DNA from: Daldinia sp. FL1419
Lineage: Eukaryota; Ascomycota; Sordariomycetes; Xylariales; Hypoxylaceae
Length of the DNA stretch: 56,237 nucleotides
Reading direction: 5' to 3'
NCBI GenBank assembly: GCA_025201765.1
Contig: MU623518.1
Location: 1-56,237, forward strand
The translations under genes were made by a program, and so were the position numbers. Below, in pieces: positions 11,138-22,681 of this stretch (position 1 is the stretch's first letter; the number at the start of each line of letters is the position of its first letter). The notes under the pieces were generated by a model, which was given only the letters and a program-made list of their open reading frames with translations, was not told where the DNA came from and made no database searches.

Positions 11138-11957
11138 TCTATCTATCTGTTTGGACCTTATGGCACAAGTAACATTTGCGGGAGCGATACGTACAAGATA
11201 ATGCTATAGGTAGGTAGGTATCGTTTATTTTGTCTGAAGTCTTCATAGTATAATAGTGACAATGAAATGTTTCAGCCTTGAACTATTATTCCTTACCATC
11301 CGGGTTCAGTTTCCGTCATGCCAGACTAAATCACACATCTACCATTTGGGCCTGTTCAAGAGCATCGGCATTACCTACGAATCGTGGAATAGATCGTTCT
11401 AGGCACACTAGGCCGAGAATCGATCATCAATTATAGGCTAAGGTCCGGGGGTAGTATACGTCCAGGATACCCCCTCAGATAGTTTGGAGGCTGTTCAAGG
11501 TAAAGATACCCAATACTAAATCGGCTGTAGTCCTCGGACAAGCTATCCGACGTTCCACCTAGATCCCAACGTAGCTCTACCCCTTGTTAAGCCGACCATT
11601 CTTACCTTATGAGCCTCGGGAATATGGCAGCATGACTAGAAAGGATTCTCTCTCTGCTGACTTGGAGAAATCCCCATGCAAATCCCCATGCAAATCCCCA
11701 TGTACATCCCCATGTAAGTCTCCATGTGAACACCCCCACCCCCGCATCGCGCGTTGGGACCATGGAGTCGTCTATGTAGCACTAGGCGAGGCCGGCATAT
11801 TTAAATGTCGATGGTATCAACCCGTCATTGGACGTCGTCATACGCCTAAAATAGTTTGACTATCCGGTCGAGGCTCTGATTCTCAAGGTAAATTCTGCCA
11901 CAGAGGCCTTTTTCTTTTCGCATCTCGGGAAACTCTCTTGTATATGAACTATTCGAG
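11138..11957. promoter_or_regulatory. Shared divergent promoter region of SDR and FAD monooxygenase
   Basis: This 820-bp region separates two outward-facing start codons (11137 on - and 11958 on +). It contains the 5 x 12-bp array at 11668-11727 and a TAGGTAGGTAGGTA motif at about 11206. Co-regulation of the two oxidoreductases is an inference from this arrangement. Confidence 0.5.
11668..11727. repeat. 12-bp tandem repeat, 5 units, in a divergent promoter
   Basis: Five consecutive 12-bp units near AAATCCCCATGC lie in the 820-bp region between the start codons of the SDR (-) and the FAD monooxygenase (+). The first units match exactly and later ones drift. It could act as an array of binding sites for both genes. 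An open reading frame (SPCK repeats) runs through it, but I do not think it is a gene. Confidence 0.85.
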
Positions 11958-13451
11958 ATGGCAGTTAACGGTCATATGAATGGAGCAACGGAGAGACCCA
12001 AAACGGGTATAAGGGTAATCGTGGTTGGTGCTGGTACGTACTCTGTGCATGTTATACGAAGCCTTCGAAGTGAGCATTCTATTAATTATCCCTAACCCCG
12101 ATTCTATAGGATTTGGTGGTCTAGGGGCAGCGATAGAATGCCACCGTCAGGGACACGACGTCGAGATATACGAGGCGTTCCCAGAACTTAAACCTCTCGG
12201 AGATATCATCTCGTTTGGGCCAAATGCGGGGAGAATATTCTATCGCTGGTCGAACGGTGAGGTAGTCAAACGAATGCGGCCCCTGAGTATCGACTTGAGA
12301 AAGTACGGTTTCAATATTCATAAATACGATACTGGAGAGATCGTTATCAACCAGAAAACGCCTCAGTATGCTGAAAATGCGCCAAACTTTAACGGACACA
12401 GAGGCGAGCTACACGAAGTAGTCTTCAACTACGCAAGGGACGATCTCAAAATACCCATTCACCTAGGACATAAAATTCAGACCTACTTTGAGGATGATCA
12501 GGAGTCTGGAATCGTGCTCGAGGGTGACAGACGAGTGAGTTTCTTCTTGCTAAACTACCGCCTTCCATGGACCATACTACAGTCATCTAACTGTGTAGGA
12601 AGGTCGCCGCCGATGTGGTCATCGCATCAGATGGAGTACGATCCAAGGCGCGAAAGTCCGTATTAGGCTACGAGGATAAGCCAAAGAGTAGCGGGTATGC
12701 TGTTTGGCGATCATGGTAAAGGAAACCTCCCACTGGAGGCTCGCTAGAACAACAGCTGATATAGTCCAGGTTTCCGAATAAGGACATGCTTGCTGACCCA
12801 GAGACTGCCCAGTTTTGCAACAACGGTGACACCTTTAACGGGTGGATTGGCCCAGACATGCATTTTCTATTCAGCACTATTAAGAACGGTTCCGATTGTT
12901 GCTGGGTTTTAACCCACCCAGATGAACACGATATCGACGAGTCATGGAGTTTCCCAGGAAAACTCTCAGAAGTTAAAGAGGCCTTGAAAGACTGGGATCC
13001 CGTGTGCACTCGAATCATCTCGAAAACTCCTGAGGATATGCTCGTAGATTGGAAATTAGTATATCGAGATCCTTTACCCACCTGGGTTAGTCCTTCAGGA
13101 AGAATCTTGCTTCTGGGAGATTCCGCACACCCATTCCTCCCGACGAGCGCTCAAGGAGCGACCCAGGCGCTCGAGGATGGCGTGGTGATTGCGGTATGCC
13201 TACGCCGAGGGGGTAAAGAAAACGTTCCGATTTCCGTCAGGGCGCACGAAAAGATCCGATACGATCGCGTCCGCCAAACCCAGAAGACAGGTGAGAGTAC
13301 TCGAGATATGTGGCATAAGACAGATTGGGAGAAAGTTAAGAAGAACCCCGAGATTATTCAGTTCCCAAGACAAGAATGGATCTTCGATTTCGACGCGGAA
13401 AAGAACGCCGAGGAAACATACGATAGCGTCGTTGAGGAGTTTCTTACCTAG
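11958..13451 (+). CDS. FAD-dependent aromatic-ring monooxygenase (salicylate hydroxylase-like)
   Basis: Four exons (11958-12033, 12110-12534, 12603-12715, 12770-13451) give 431 residues. Introns 1 and 3 restore coding at GAG|FGGLG and RSW|FPNK. Intron 2 needs the second of two nearby AG acceptors (after AGGAAG) to stay in frame. The class A flavoprotein motifs are all present: GAGFGGLGAA near residue 25 (ADP binding), VIASDGVRSKAR (DG motif) and GRILLLGDSAHPFLPT (GD motif), followed by QGATQALEDG. Family members hydroxylate or decarboxylate aromatic rings using NAD(P)H and O2. It diverges from the SDR, and its 3' end is only about 115 bp from that of the convergent MFS transporter. The three may form a small catabolic or secondary-metabolite locus. 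The substrate cannot be read from sequence. Confidence 0.93.
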
Positions 13452-13565
13452 GTTGTTCAGCTCAAGGGCTTCCAGCGTTTAAACCGGAGCACCTTATATA
13501 TAAACTTGTGTGATATAATTGAATATCTACCTCCTAACTAACAGCACGCGTTAACTCTGATGAAC

Positions 13566-15808
13566 TCAATCTTGCCACGATATCTCATTTCTCATGGCCA
13601 ACCCCCTCCTCCACGTACTCCGCCCGAGTCTTGTCACCAAGCGCCGCGTGCTTCCCCGTACAGCGATATTTGCGAAACTTTCGCGCCGGAACTCTCGCCT
13701 CAAACTATTTTCGAGAGAGTTAGAAAAGCGCTTCAATTTCATATTATTTGGAGGACATACCATCTCATCTATCTCCTCCAGTGTTCGGTCCTTGGCTTCG
13801 GGCAGGAAGAAGTAGATCCAGAGGCCAGCAATCGCACACGAGCCGGTCCAGATGTAACCATATTTCGGCCCCCAGTTCAACGAGTCGGGATTAATGAAGT
13901 ATGGTGCTGTGAAAGCTGTGCTGAATTAGTACCTAACACTATAACAGCGTCTCTGACGCATCGGAACGTACTGGTAAGCCACTACATAAATATATAATTA
14001 GTCTTGAGCCTGACATGAGGACGCAGAAAGACTTACGGCAAAGAAGAACCCAACACCTGTGGCTAGACCAAACGTATGCGAGCGTAAACGCTGCGAGGAA
14101 AGCTCGCCGCCGGATAGCCAGGCGTATGGTGCGACCATGGCGTTGTAGGCGATTATGTAGATGACACTCATGCCGACGAGGGCTTTTCCGGAGCTTTCCG
14201 TATTGGGATGAATTGTGTATATTATAGCTATAATGAGTTGAGAAATCCCACAGGAGATAAAACCCGAAATCATCATGAGTCGCCGGCGCCCGAATTTGGT
14301 AATCAAAATGGCGGTTACCCCCAGGGCAGCCGCCCCAACTCCGGTGAGGATACAGGCGTTTTCGAAAGCGTTTCCTACGTTGGCCATCTCAAAGAAGTAA
14401 GTTCCGTAGGCTGATAGTGTCAGCGGTGAACCAGCGGACAAAAGTGAGCAGATGCACTAACAGATAACAAACATTGAACCCGATGCAGCTTGACTCGTGA
14501 GAGCAGATATCGCGACGGCCGTCCTACGGCGGTCGATGGGATTTTTAACAAGGTCTATGTATCCTACACTCGATTGCAGTCTCGCTTCTGCCTCAAGAGT
14601 CGTCCTCATATCGGTTAGCTCTTGAGAAACAGACCATCCTTCGGGTCGTAGACGTTGAAGTGACCGTTCGGCTTCCTCGAACCTTCCCTGCGCGGCTAGC
14701 CAACGAGGTGATTCTGGAATAAAGAAGAGTCCGACGAACAAAATCCCCGGGACAATATGGACAATACCTAGAGGAATAATATAGGCGTTCTTGGATTCTA
14801 TCTTAGAGGCGAAGTTATCGACGATAGTCCCGATGAGGGAGCCTGAGGACTTAGGTTAGAGAGGATACGGCTCATACTTTCGAATGTTGGATTAGGAACT
14901 TACCAAAGGAGATCCAGTATGTGAGAAACGATATACCCAACCCTCTGTAACGACTAGGAACACTTTCCTGTAGAGAAGTATGAGTTACTCGTTCTGCTTG
15001 TTAGCTACGGAAAGCTTCGGCGTACCTGGATCTACTATCAGTTAGTCTTTGCAATTGAATGTAGGGAGTTTTACATCTTGAATCGTCTAGCAGTTGCTTC
15101 TTCTTTGGTGGAATGGTCAATTTGGTCTCATTTTCTTTTCCTTCTTTTTCTTCTTCTCCTTTACAGCACCTTCGTCATATCTTTCTCGGGTAATGAGGAT
15201 GAAGGAAACCGGATCAATCGCTTACTATCAAATTTGTTAGTATTTGTATAAGCCGAAAGGAGAACAACCAACAAAGTCCGTGGTAAGATAAAAGGGAAAG
15301 GAGGCATTTTGACGCACCATAAAGCTGAGAGTGAGTCATCAGCAGTCCGTTCGCAAGGCCAATTATCAGTCTTCCGGCATATAAACCCCCTATGTTCGTA
15401 GTGGCTTGCATAAGGGCAGTCGATGCGAAGACACCGATGCACGCTACCCACAGAGATAGCTTACGGCCAATCCACTTGGCCGTGAATCCAGCAGACGAAG
15501 AAGACACGAAGGCGCCGAGGACCATTAGAGATGCAATTAGTTGCTGTCTGTCGGATGGAATATTCCATCCGAGTGGAATCGATGGATCTTCGTGCCCAAA
15601 GACCTTGAAAATTGCGGGTAAGACACCACTTAGGTACTTATTTGGGGTGGATTTATCTCACCTTGAGGAATGGAATCATCGCCTGAAGGCCGCCGATGAT
15701 ACCAAAATCGAGCCCATACTGGAAAGAACTCAGGGACACGAGGGTCATCGCAATAATAGCTTTCCAGTGGTCCCTGACCCCAAGAACCTTTTCTTGATCC
15801 GCCGGCAT
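13566..15808 (-). CDS. MFS sugar-porter-type transporter
   Basis: This is a multi-exon gene starting MPADQEKVLGVRDHW (start codon 15808-15806) and ending at 13566. Exon 1 is 15808-15662 and exon 2 is 15603-15318. Later exons lie at about 14975-14885, 14855-14463 and 14450-14040, with the last at about 13920-13566. One short exon between 15317 and 14976 is not resolved. Sugar-porter landmarks: GRKLSLW after TM2, GR(L/I)IIGLANG, PESPRWL at the end of TM6, GRRRLMM after TM8, and PEAKDRTLEEIDEM after TM12. Twelve membrane helices are expected. Members carry hexoses, quinate, lactose, inositol and similar small polyols or acids. Placed tail to tail with the FAD monooxygenase, it may import the substrate of that locus. 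Confidence 0.85.
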
Positions 15809-17203
15809 TTTGACGAAGATGTTGTAAGGTAGGCAAGTATCTAGGTAAAGAAGATATTGTCTGGGGATTTACTCCTCTAGCCGGACATCTCGACTTTAAG
15901 AAGCAAGCAGGTACCGAATCCATGCTTTATGCATAATGATAACTACAGACGACCCTATAAGACTGTTGCAAGGAATCCCGCATATCAACCTGCAGTCTGG
16001 ATTTGCCGTTATGGACACAGGTATAGTAAGTAGCATAGGCATGCAGCCATAAGTATTAAGTGATATTCCCTGTTTCCCCATTGTTCAGCAGACCTCCTGG
16101 GGCTGATTATCCCTACCCCCTTTCCCCACACGGTCACAATAACCATGGGTTAGTGTTGTATTACCGGCTAATTCGTCGTAACCTCGTTTTGGAGTTAGCG
16201 TTAATGCTGGGTACGTGACGGATGAGAGGGGCCGAGACCATATGGGATATTTATGGCTGCACGGAGACACTCTAGGTCTGGAATAAAATATGTTGGTAAA
16301 GTAGAGAGGTCGATTTGGAGCTACCTTCGGTAAACTTAACATATCTTGAACCTGTCGGCATAGACACCTTATGCGGATGCAACCTAGCTAGCATAGTCGT
16401 GATTGTTAACGTGATTATTACTGCTATTATCTATTAATATATTAGTGATAAGTTCAAATGAACTAATCAAGTAATCTATAGCATGTTACAGCATATCACA
16501 TATAACGGTTGCTCTCCTAACCTCCCAATGGCTATCCTCGCCTGGTCAACAACACCTCACACCTAAGAAGGAGCTATTTAATACCTACCTAGACCACGTA
16601 TTACCTAGATTTATTACTTAGAAAGGATATTGCTGGATTAAATATATACCTAGGTATATAAGACGACATGTTTAGCCAATGCCACTAAGTAGGTAAACAA
16701 CTTTACATTTTGGCATCCAAGGATTGTCATGTGGTGGTATCTTTTAAATTATATGTTTATATATTACTCTTGAGCTCTGATGGGATCGCTACCCGGGCAT
16801 AGAGCCCTAATCGTTGGCCGTGGCTTTGCTTTGCGGAAGTCCTTTCATCTTCGGCTTCGGGTCCCGAGTGGGTTATGATTTCGGAGGCGATTTCGGGCAT
16901 ATATGTTTGCTAACAAGTCGGAGCCGAAGCAGGAGCCGACGCCGGCAAGTAATCGAATTGATGCTCAACTTAGGAGGGATGCTTGAAGAGATACAGATAT
17001 TATATATACCTAGGTAGGTATCTGCTAAAAATTTACCTAGGTGTCCATCGTTGAGAGAAGCGTAAAAGAAAGATCCGATATATGCCTATCTCTTTCGCTT
17101 TGACTATTCAAAGCTTCGTTGAATATAATCACATAAAACATAAAAGCTACCTACGCTTCATCAGCTTTCCTGAATTTAACTACCCCCCATAACATCGTAT
17201 ACC
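15809..17203. other. Intergenic between divergent MFS and isochorismatase-like genes
   Basis: About 1.4 kb without a convincing gene. It is AT-rich and holds several TACCTAGGTA-like motifs, for example near 16586, 16643 and 17008-17042. Short open frames at about 16085-16342 and 16814-17017 show no recognisable family and no splice continuation. Confidence 0.55.
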
Positions 17204-17854
17204 ATGTCAGACCTTTCATCCATATCCCTATTTGACAAGAAGGACCCAACCACTCCTGGCTATTATGAGCCATCTCAGACCGCCTTGCTTCTTCTAGACT
17301 TCCATAGCATGTTTGTCCAGAAGGCTGGCGGGCCGAAGGCTCTTGCGGCCCTCCACGTAGCGGTTAATATGAGGGCCTGGGCGAAGTCTGAAGGCATTCA
17401 AGTGATCCACGCCCTGATAGACTTGAACACCTCAACGTTCGAAACGTGCCGATATGGCAATAAGCTAATGGAAACGGTTGCGATTGCGAGATCAAGTGGT
17501 GGCGAGGAACCTATCGAGCTCTCTGGGAGTGACAGCGACGACGTCACCTTTACTCGAACACCCGGACATGTTTCAGCACTCCGATCTCCCGGTCTGGACA
17601 GCTTTCTAAAAGAAAAATGCATCAAGTCCCTGATACTTACCGGCTTAAGCACATCCGGGTGCGTAGCAAGAACTGCGTTTGCAGCTACCGACGCCGAATA
17701 TGTCACCACAGTCCTCTCCGACGGCTGTGCTGATCCGGATGAGGCCGTTCATGAAGTTATGATAAATAAAATTCTCAACAAAAGGGGATATGTCACTACT
17801 GCCGCTGAGTTTCAAAATGGGTTTAGAAATGTCCAATCCCGAAGCGTGGCGTGA
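17204..17854 (+). CDS. Isochorismatase-like cysteine hydrolase
   Basis: A single exon encodes 216 residues. The fold signature is clear. The N-terminal strand TALLLLDFH carries the catalytic Asp. The C-terminal segment LILTGLSTSGCVARTAFAATD carries the catalytic Cys in the usual GxxTxxCVxxTA setting, followed by VLSDGCAD. The expected general-base Lys ahead of the HVSAL segment appears to be Arg (TFTRTPGHVSAL), or lies elsewhere, which is unusual. Family members hydrolyse isochorismate, nicotinamide, ureidoacrylate and related compounds; the substrate here is unknown. It has no signal peptide, so it should be cytosolic. It follows the aromatic-type locus at 10-16 kb by 1.4 kb, so a link is possible but weak. 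Confidence 0.85.
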   Translation: MSDLSSISLFDKKDPTTPGYYEPSQTALLLLDFHSMFVQKAGGPKALAALHVAVNMRAWAKSEGIQVIHALIDLNTSTFETCRYGNKLMETVAIARSSGGEEPIELSGSDSDDVTFTRTPGHVSALRSPGLDSFLKEKCIKSLILTGLSTSGCVARTAFAATDAEYVTTVLSDGCADPDEAVHEVMINKILNKRGYVTTAAEFQNGFRNVQSRSVA

Positions 17855-18063
17855 CAGTTTCATGCCAGGCCCATCTGACCGAATATCTTTTTAATGGGTG
17901 TTCCCATTGGTAAGAATACCTATGCTTCGTTCTAGATAGAGGTAGTTACTGAATGAAGTTGCTATTAAATTACAGACTAATCAAGGCGGCAAGACTGATT
18001 TCCAATGAGATCCCCCTTTTTTGCTAAGAAAACAAATACAAAAAGTTTTAAATATACCTAAGA

Positions 18064-21000
18064 TCAATCCATGTCCAAAACCACATCATGCCTTCTTTCT
18101 ATAATTAGATCTTCCTTTAACCTAGGGGCGTATATGGAGGTGGGTGGTCCAACTGGATAGGTTCCCATATCCGGATCTGGTGGGATAGGACCTTGAATGA
18201 TTCTACCTATGCACCGAGCCTCGAAGTTTGCTGTTAGCCATCGGGCCAAACTAGGATTAGTCAGATACTTTCCTGCCCAACCGTGCCCTAGATGATGGGT
18301 ATAGAAGGTGGGAAACTTCATGAGACCTAAGGAAGTGTCAGCGTTTATCCTTATATTGTAATTTAAGTAGAATAGTATATATCGGCACGGGCATACCTGC
18401 GACGCTATAGACGTAACCTTCCACGGAAACCCACGCGTCCCGTGGACCGTTGGCGTTGTTGTGTTTAACAAACTCCCCCCATGGTATATCTAACAATGCT
18501 CTATTTACCATCCTCCCAACGATCCATTCCTGGTTTTCGAGGAATAACTTGACCAGGGCTCCGGCATCGGCATTCTCACCCGCCACGTCGACACTAGTAT
18601 CTTTGCGGGTAAACTTTTGTAGTGTATTGAAAAGGTCTACATCCTGGGTTTGGAGGGCTTCAATAATAGAGCCAGTTAGCAGCTAGACGTGGCCATGAAT
18701 TCGGGTCAACTATACAGCTAATATCGAATACCCAATCATGGATAACGACATGTCTTTCATGTAACTGATCCCAGGTATATTCCGGAACTAGATATCCAAC
18801 CTTCATATATTCGCAAGCCTAGAGAAACACTGGTTAGTTACCGAACCATCGATAGAATCTATACGTGATATTTTGATGATTTAATTCTCTTTCATAAAGA
18901 TTTGGGGAGCGTAGGACAAAGTTATAGTAGTTACTAACTTCCAGAATATCAGGATCATGAAACCGCAGAAATTCCTGAGTAGCGTCAAGCCCCGTATGAC
19001 CATTGAAACAGACACTGCCCCCAGGATGATGAAGGCAATATTCTATATTATATTAGGATTGAGTTCGTTATAGTGAATTTAAGTGAGCAACTAACCCGAG
19101 ATGTCGTAGACCGCACCCTTAAGAGCAATATAGACCCCGAGACTGGGATTGTCGTACCACCGTAGCATTGTTGGCGTGAAAACCCTCAGGTTCCGTGGTA
19201 AAGGTGGGGGGCGAACATACGCACACACATAGGGATCTAAGCGCTCCAAGATATCTTTCATTTCGCTGTCTGTTCTTGTGAGCTCTATGGACAGTCGTTG
19301 ACCAGCGCTCTTTCTCAACTCGTCTGCCTCGTGTGGGGACCTCGCAGGGAAATCTCAGGGGCAGTTAGTATAATTCTATTTTCCAAAACGAAATAGAAGC
19401 CACCTACTTGTGATATCAAATACGAGCAAACCAAACATAGTCCAAGCAGGTTGACCATTTTGACCATTGTACTCTGCAATCTCCTCTACAAGCCTTCGTG
19501 TAGCCAGCTTGCCAATCCGCTTGATACGGGTCCTGAGGCCTTCACGGATTATGTTCGCTCTTTCATCTCGATTTAACGTTGGACCTTCAGGCCCAAGAGT
19601 GATTATAGCTCGATAATCGTCTTCCGTAGCGCCTCTGGCTTCCAATTCATCTAGAGATAACGGTAAGTATCATGATTAAGCTCGGAAGCTGAGAGATAGC
19701 CCACCCGTTATATCGAATATGTCAAATCCATCGCTACCATCCGGTTCAACCACCCACGCATCGTCTAGGGTCCGATGATTTGCCACGATCCCGACGCCGA
19801 CGTGCGGAGGATATATCGGCACTGTGGGGAGAATCTTTGCTGCGTGACTCGGGTGCATTTTGAATTTTTTCCATTGACTATCCATGGTATGTGGGCTGGG
19901 TGGCGGGGACCAGGTAGGTTGAGGTGTCCTTCCAGAAGTCCAAGGGACAAGGTTTCCAAATCTATGATGTATCGGGGCCGAAAGTACTAGATTAGATTGA
20001 TTTGCTACAACCCAATTTGGATTATATTTAGGTATTTTGAAGGAAAAGCTCCCCCAGGCCTCCCACCTTGGGTCCGCCGTCCGCTCCCTGTTAAGCTCAA
20101 GGTAATTTTCGAGGATACCTGACAGCCACTCTCTATATTTTAAAGCCTTCCGTTAGAAAGAGGAGTCCTAGACATGCAGTTACTGGTATAGAAGTATGCA
20201 ACCTCACCTTTCAGCGCCTATTTCACGCTCGACATAGTAAAACGCGTCAACAAAAGCCATCATATTTTCATGATAAAATTTATATCCTATATCGATGTCT
20301 TCGACACTCTCTTGTGACGTGTTGGACAGGACGTCAAGGGGTCCAAAATAGTATCCAAGCCCCATTTTAGTGTGCCATGGGGTCGCTCTTAGGCTTGGAT
20401 AGTAATATGCACTCCGTTGTAGCTGATTCTTTGTGATACGGCCTTCTGGATATCTAGGAACTATATACTGTGAATTAGTTAATTTCCAACCCGTGCCACG
20501 GCGGCAGTTCTATGATGCAATTTACAAGCAGCATAATATTACTTGCTCAGGAAAACTTGATAGTGGTGGAATGAAAAGACAAGCATACGAGATAAATACA
20601 TTAGAAGGCTTAGTAGATAGGGTATGGATTGATTCGGGGAGATTAGTGTATTGCTTTCCGGTGTCGATGACTGCAACAAACGCGAAAGTTCCTCTCGACA
20701 TTTGTATAGGTTTCTATTCGCATGAGCATGAATGAAAGTTTCAACCACATGTAAAAACCATGTATCGCTCCAGTGGGATTGCTTCCATTCCGCGAACGCT
20801 GGATCGTACCAGTCATGCCTTAGGTACTTGATCCGATCCCCTATGGTCCGCCATCGCAACATAGCAGATTCGCACTCTGCTTTCAATTCGGGAACCCAGA
20901 ATTCTGGGTTATCTAACATACGACACTCGTTAGTGTTACCATAGGAAGCCGCCATGCCGAAAAGTAGAGGTACACGAAGCGCGATGCTCCCGCGCTTTGG

Positions 21001-22681
21001 TATAATATGATCCCAGAAATGTTCAGACATGATACTCGAAGACCACGTGGCAGGTACAAAGAAATGATAACCGTGCATGTCTCCGTTGGCATAGGCTCGA
21101 AAATAATTGTGGTCATAATCTCTATCCCGTTCGGCATAACCAGGACCGGGAAATGTGTCAAGTTGGATACAGGTTGCGAAGCCCCTATGTCTTCCTCGTA
21201 TATATTGCCGGGTTGGGCCAGGCTGTATCGTTCCACCCCAAATTTGTTTCGTGAAAGAGTGGCCTAACTCTGCGATCCACTCTTTATTAAAAAACTAATT
21301 TCTCGTAGGTAAGCTTCATAGTACCATATATGATCTAGGACGAGATCTGTCTTACCGGCTCGTCATCAGGGACATTTGGCACTTTAAATCGGCACATCCA
21401 CAACGCATGCTACTCATCTTACTCAGTCTCTACCCCCGTAAAAGGAAAAGATAAAATAGTTTAGAAGCCTACCATAAACTCGTGCAATATCTGTAAAGTC
21501 AATGTGTTAGTTGGGGATACTATAGCGCTATGGGGATCGGTCTCGTACTAGACTAGCGAAGTTCGAGATGTGGATACATCTCTCTTGCACCGATGTCTCT
21601 CGCTCAAGTAGGGGGCGTAACGCGTAAGAAACATTAAACATTATCATTGCCCTTGAAGCCGAGACCCTATACCTTGTTGTGACAGCTTGGGCGGGATGGG
21701 CTAGGCTTGTCTCATCACAGAATGTATTGACTATGTTGCCTTTCGTTAGGCTTTCTATCGCCCCATATATTTGTAAGCCGGTTGCCCTTTGTTCTCTTGG
21801 ACGAGGAAACAGTTTCGTTTTATAGGGCCGGGCATCGTCTGGGAAATCATAACTAGCATTATGCCCGATAGGTATTGGGTATGTGAACATCAGAGCGTCG
21901 AGCCTAGGTCGAGCATTAGTTGTAAAGATAGATCAGGAGTTACGGTAAGATAACATAATAGAAATAAAGGGGTTACGTGCCATTCGTTCTGCTCTTGACA
22001 CAGCAGCCGTAAAATGCGATTGGCTACTTCTATGGCGCGACTAGTATAATGCCAAATAACAGGATTATCCACAGAGTACCATGTCGGTTGAGGCCACAGA
22101 CTGAAATTCGGAATCGGGTGACTTAAGGCGTTTAAAGGATTATACCTTGCATCAAACCAGCGATCCTTCCTAAAGCAGGTGAACCAGGTATTTTCATTCG
22201 GCTGAACGAACTTCGACTGGACCTTGTCCCATTTACTCCAGTTATTCAGGTCGGCATTCCAACCGGATGGCCATCCGCCGGAGAGCCCATTGTTAACAGA
22301 AGCTAATCGCCAAGTCCTAACACTAGGATTGCTCCATCGTATTTGGTCCTTCTCTGTCCTGAAAAGATTATTTAAGGCTTCGTTTGTTGGCTTTTTTACC
22401 GGCTTTTTATCTGTTTTGGGCCTATCGTAAGGGGGCTCGACACTTAAGCTTGAATGCGCTTTGCCATCGCGTTTCCAATGACGGTAGTGAGGGATTTCTG
22501 AAATGCCATATCTCTGTGCATACGGTGATGGGGGCCTTTTTGGGTCAATGTGTAAGGGTTCATGTAACCTTGAAAGTACGTCTGGATGGTAGTAAGGACG
22601 ACCATTACCCCGAGGTGGAAGTGGGTATGGTGTTTGTCCTGGTATATGCTCTTGATAGTCGTCCTTATCGTGCTTAGACAT
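18064..22681 (-). CDS. Large multi-exon protein with an array of cytochrome-b5-like segments
   Basis: A single long gene read through about a dozen exons, roughly 1,250-1,300 residues, beginning MSKHDKDDYQEH at 22681 and ending VVLDMD at 18064. The N-terminal half is of unknown family and rich in Trp, Tyr and Pro (for example WFDARYNPLNALSHP, FFNKEWIAELGHS, RDRDYDHNYF). The C-terminal half reads as five successive segments of the type W-V-x-G-x-V-F/Y-D-I-S/T, the start of a cytochrome b5 fold. These are AWVVEPDGSDGFDIFDIT (near 19700), QPAWTMFGLLVFDIT (19400), GVYIALKGAVYDIS (19100), HVVIHDWVFDIS (18740) and DAWVSVEGYVYSVA (18410). Only the third is followed by a heme-type HHPGG motif (near 19020). 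The fifth is followed by a degenerate HHLGHGWAGKYL (near 18280). All exons are open and joined by plausible introns, which argues for a live gene. Exact splice sites for some small exons are uncertain. Heme, steroid or protein binding are all possible. Confidence 0.75.

Noticed and set aside
11584..11859. 91-residue open frame with SPCK repeats
   Set aside because: It lies in the divergent promoter of two real genes and its repeats follow the 12-bp DNA array; no other coding sign.
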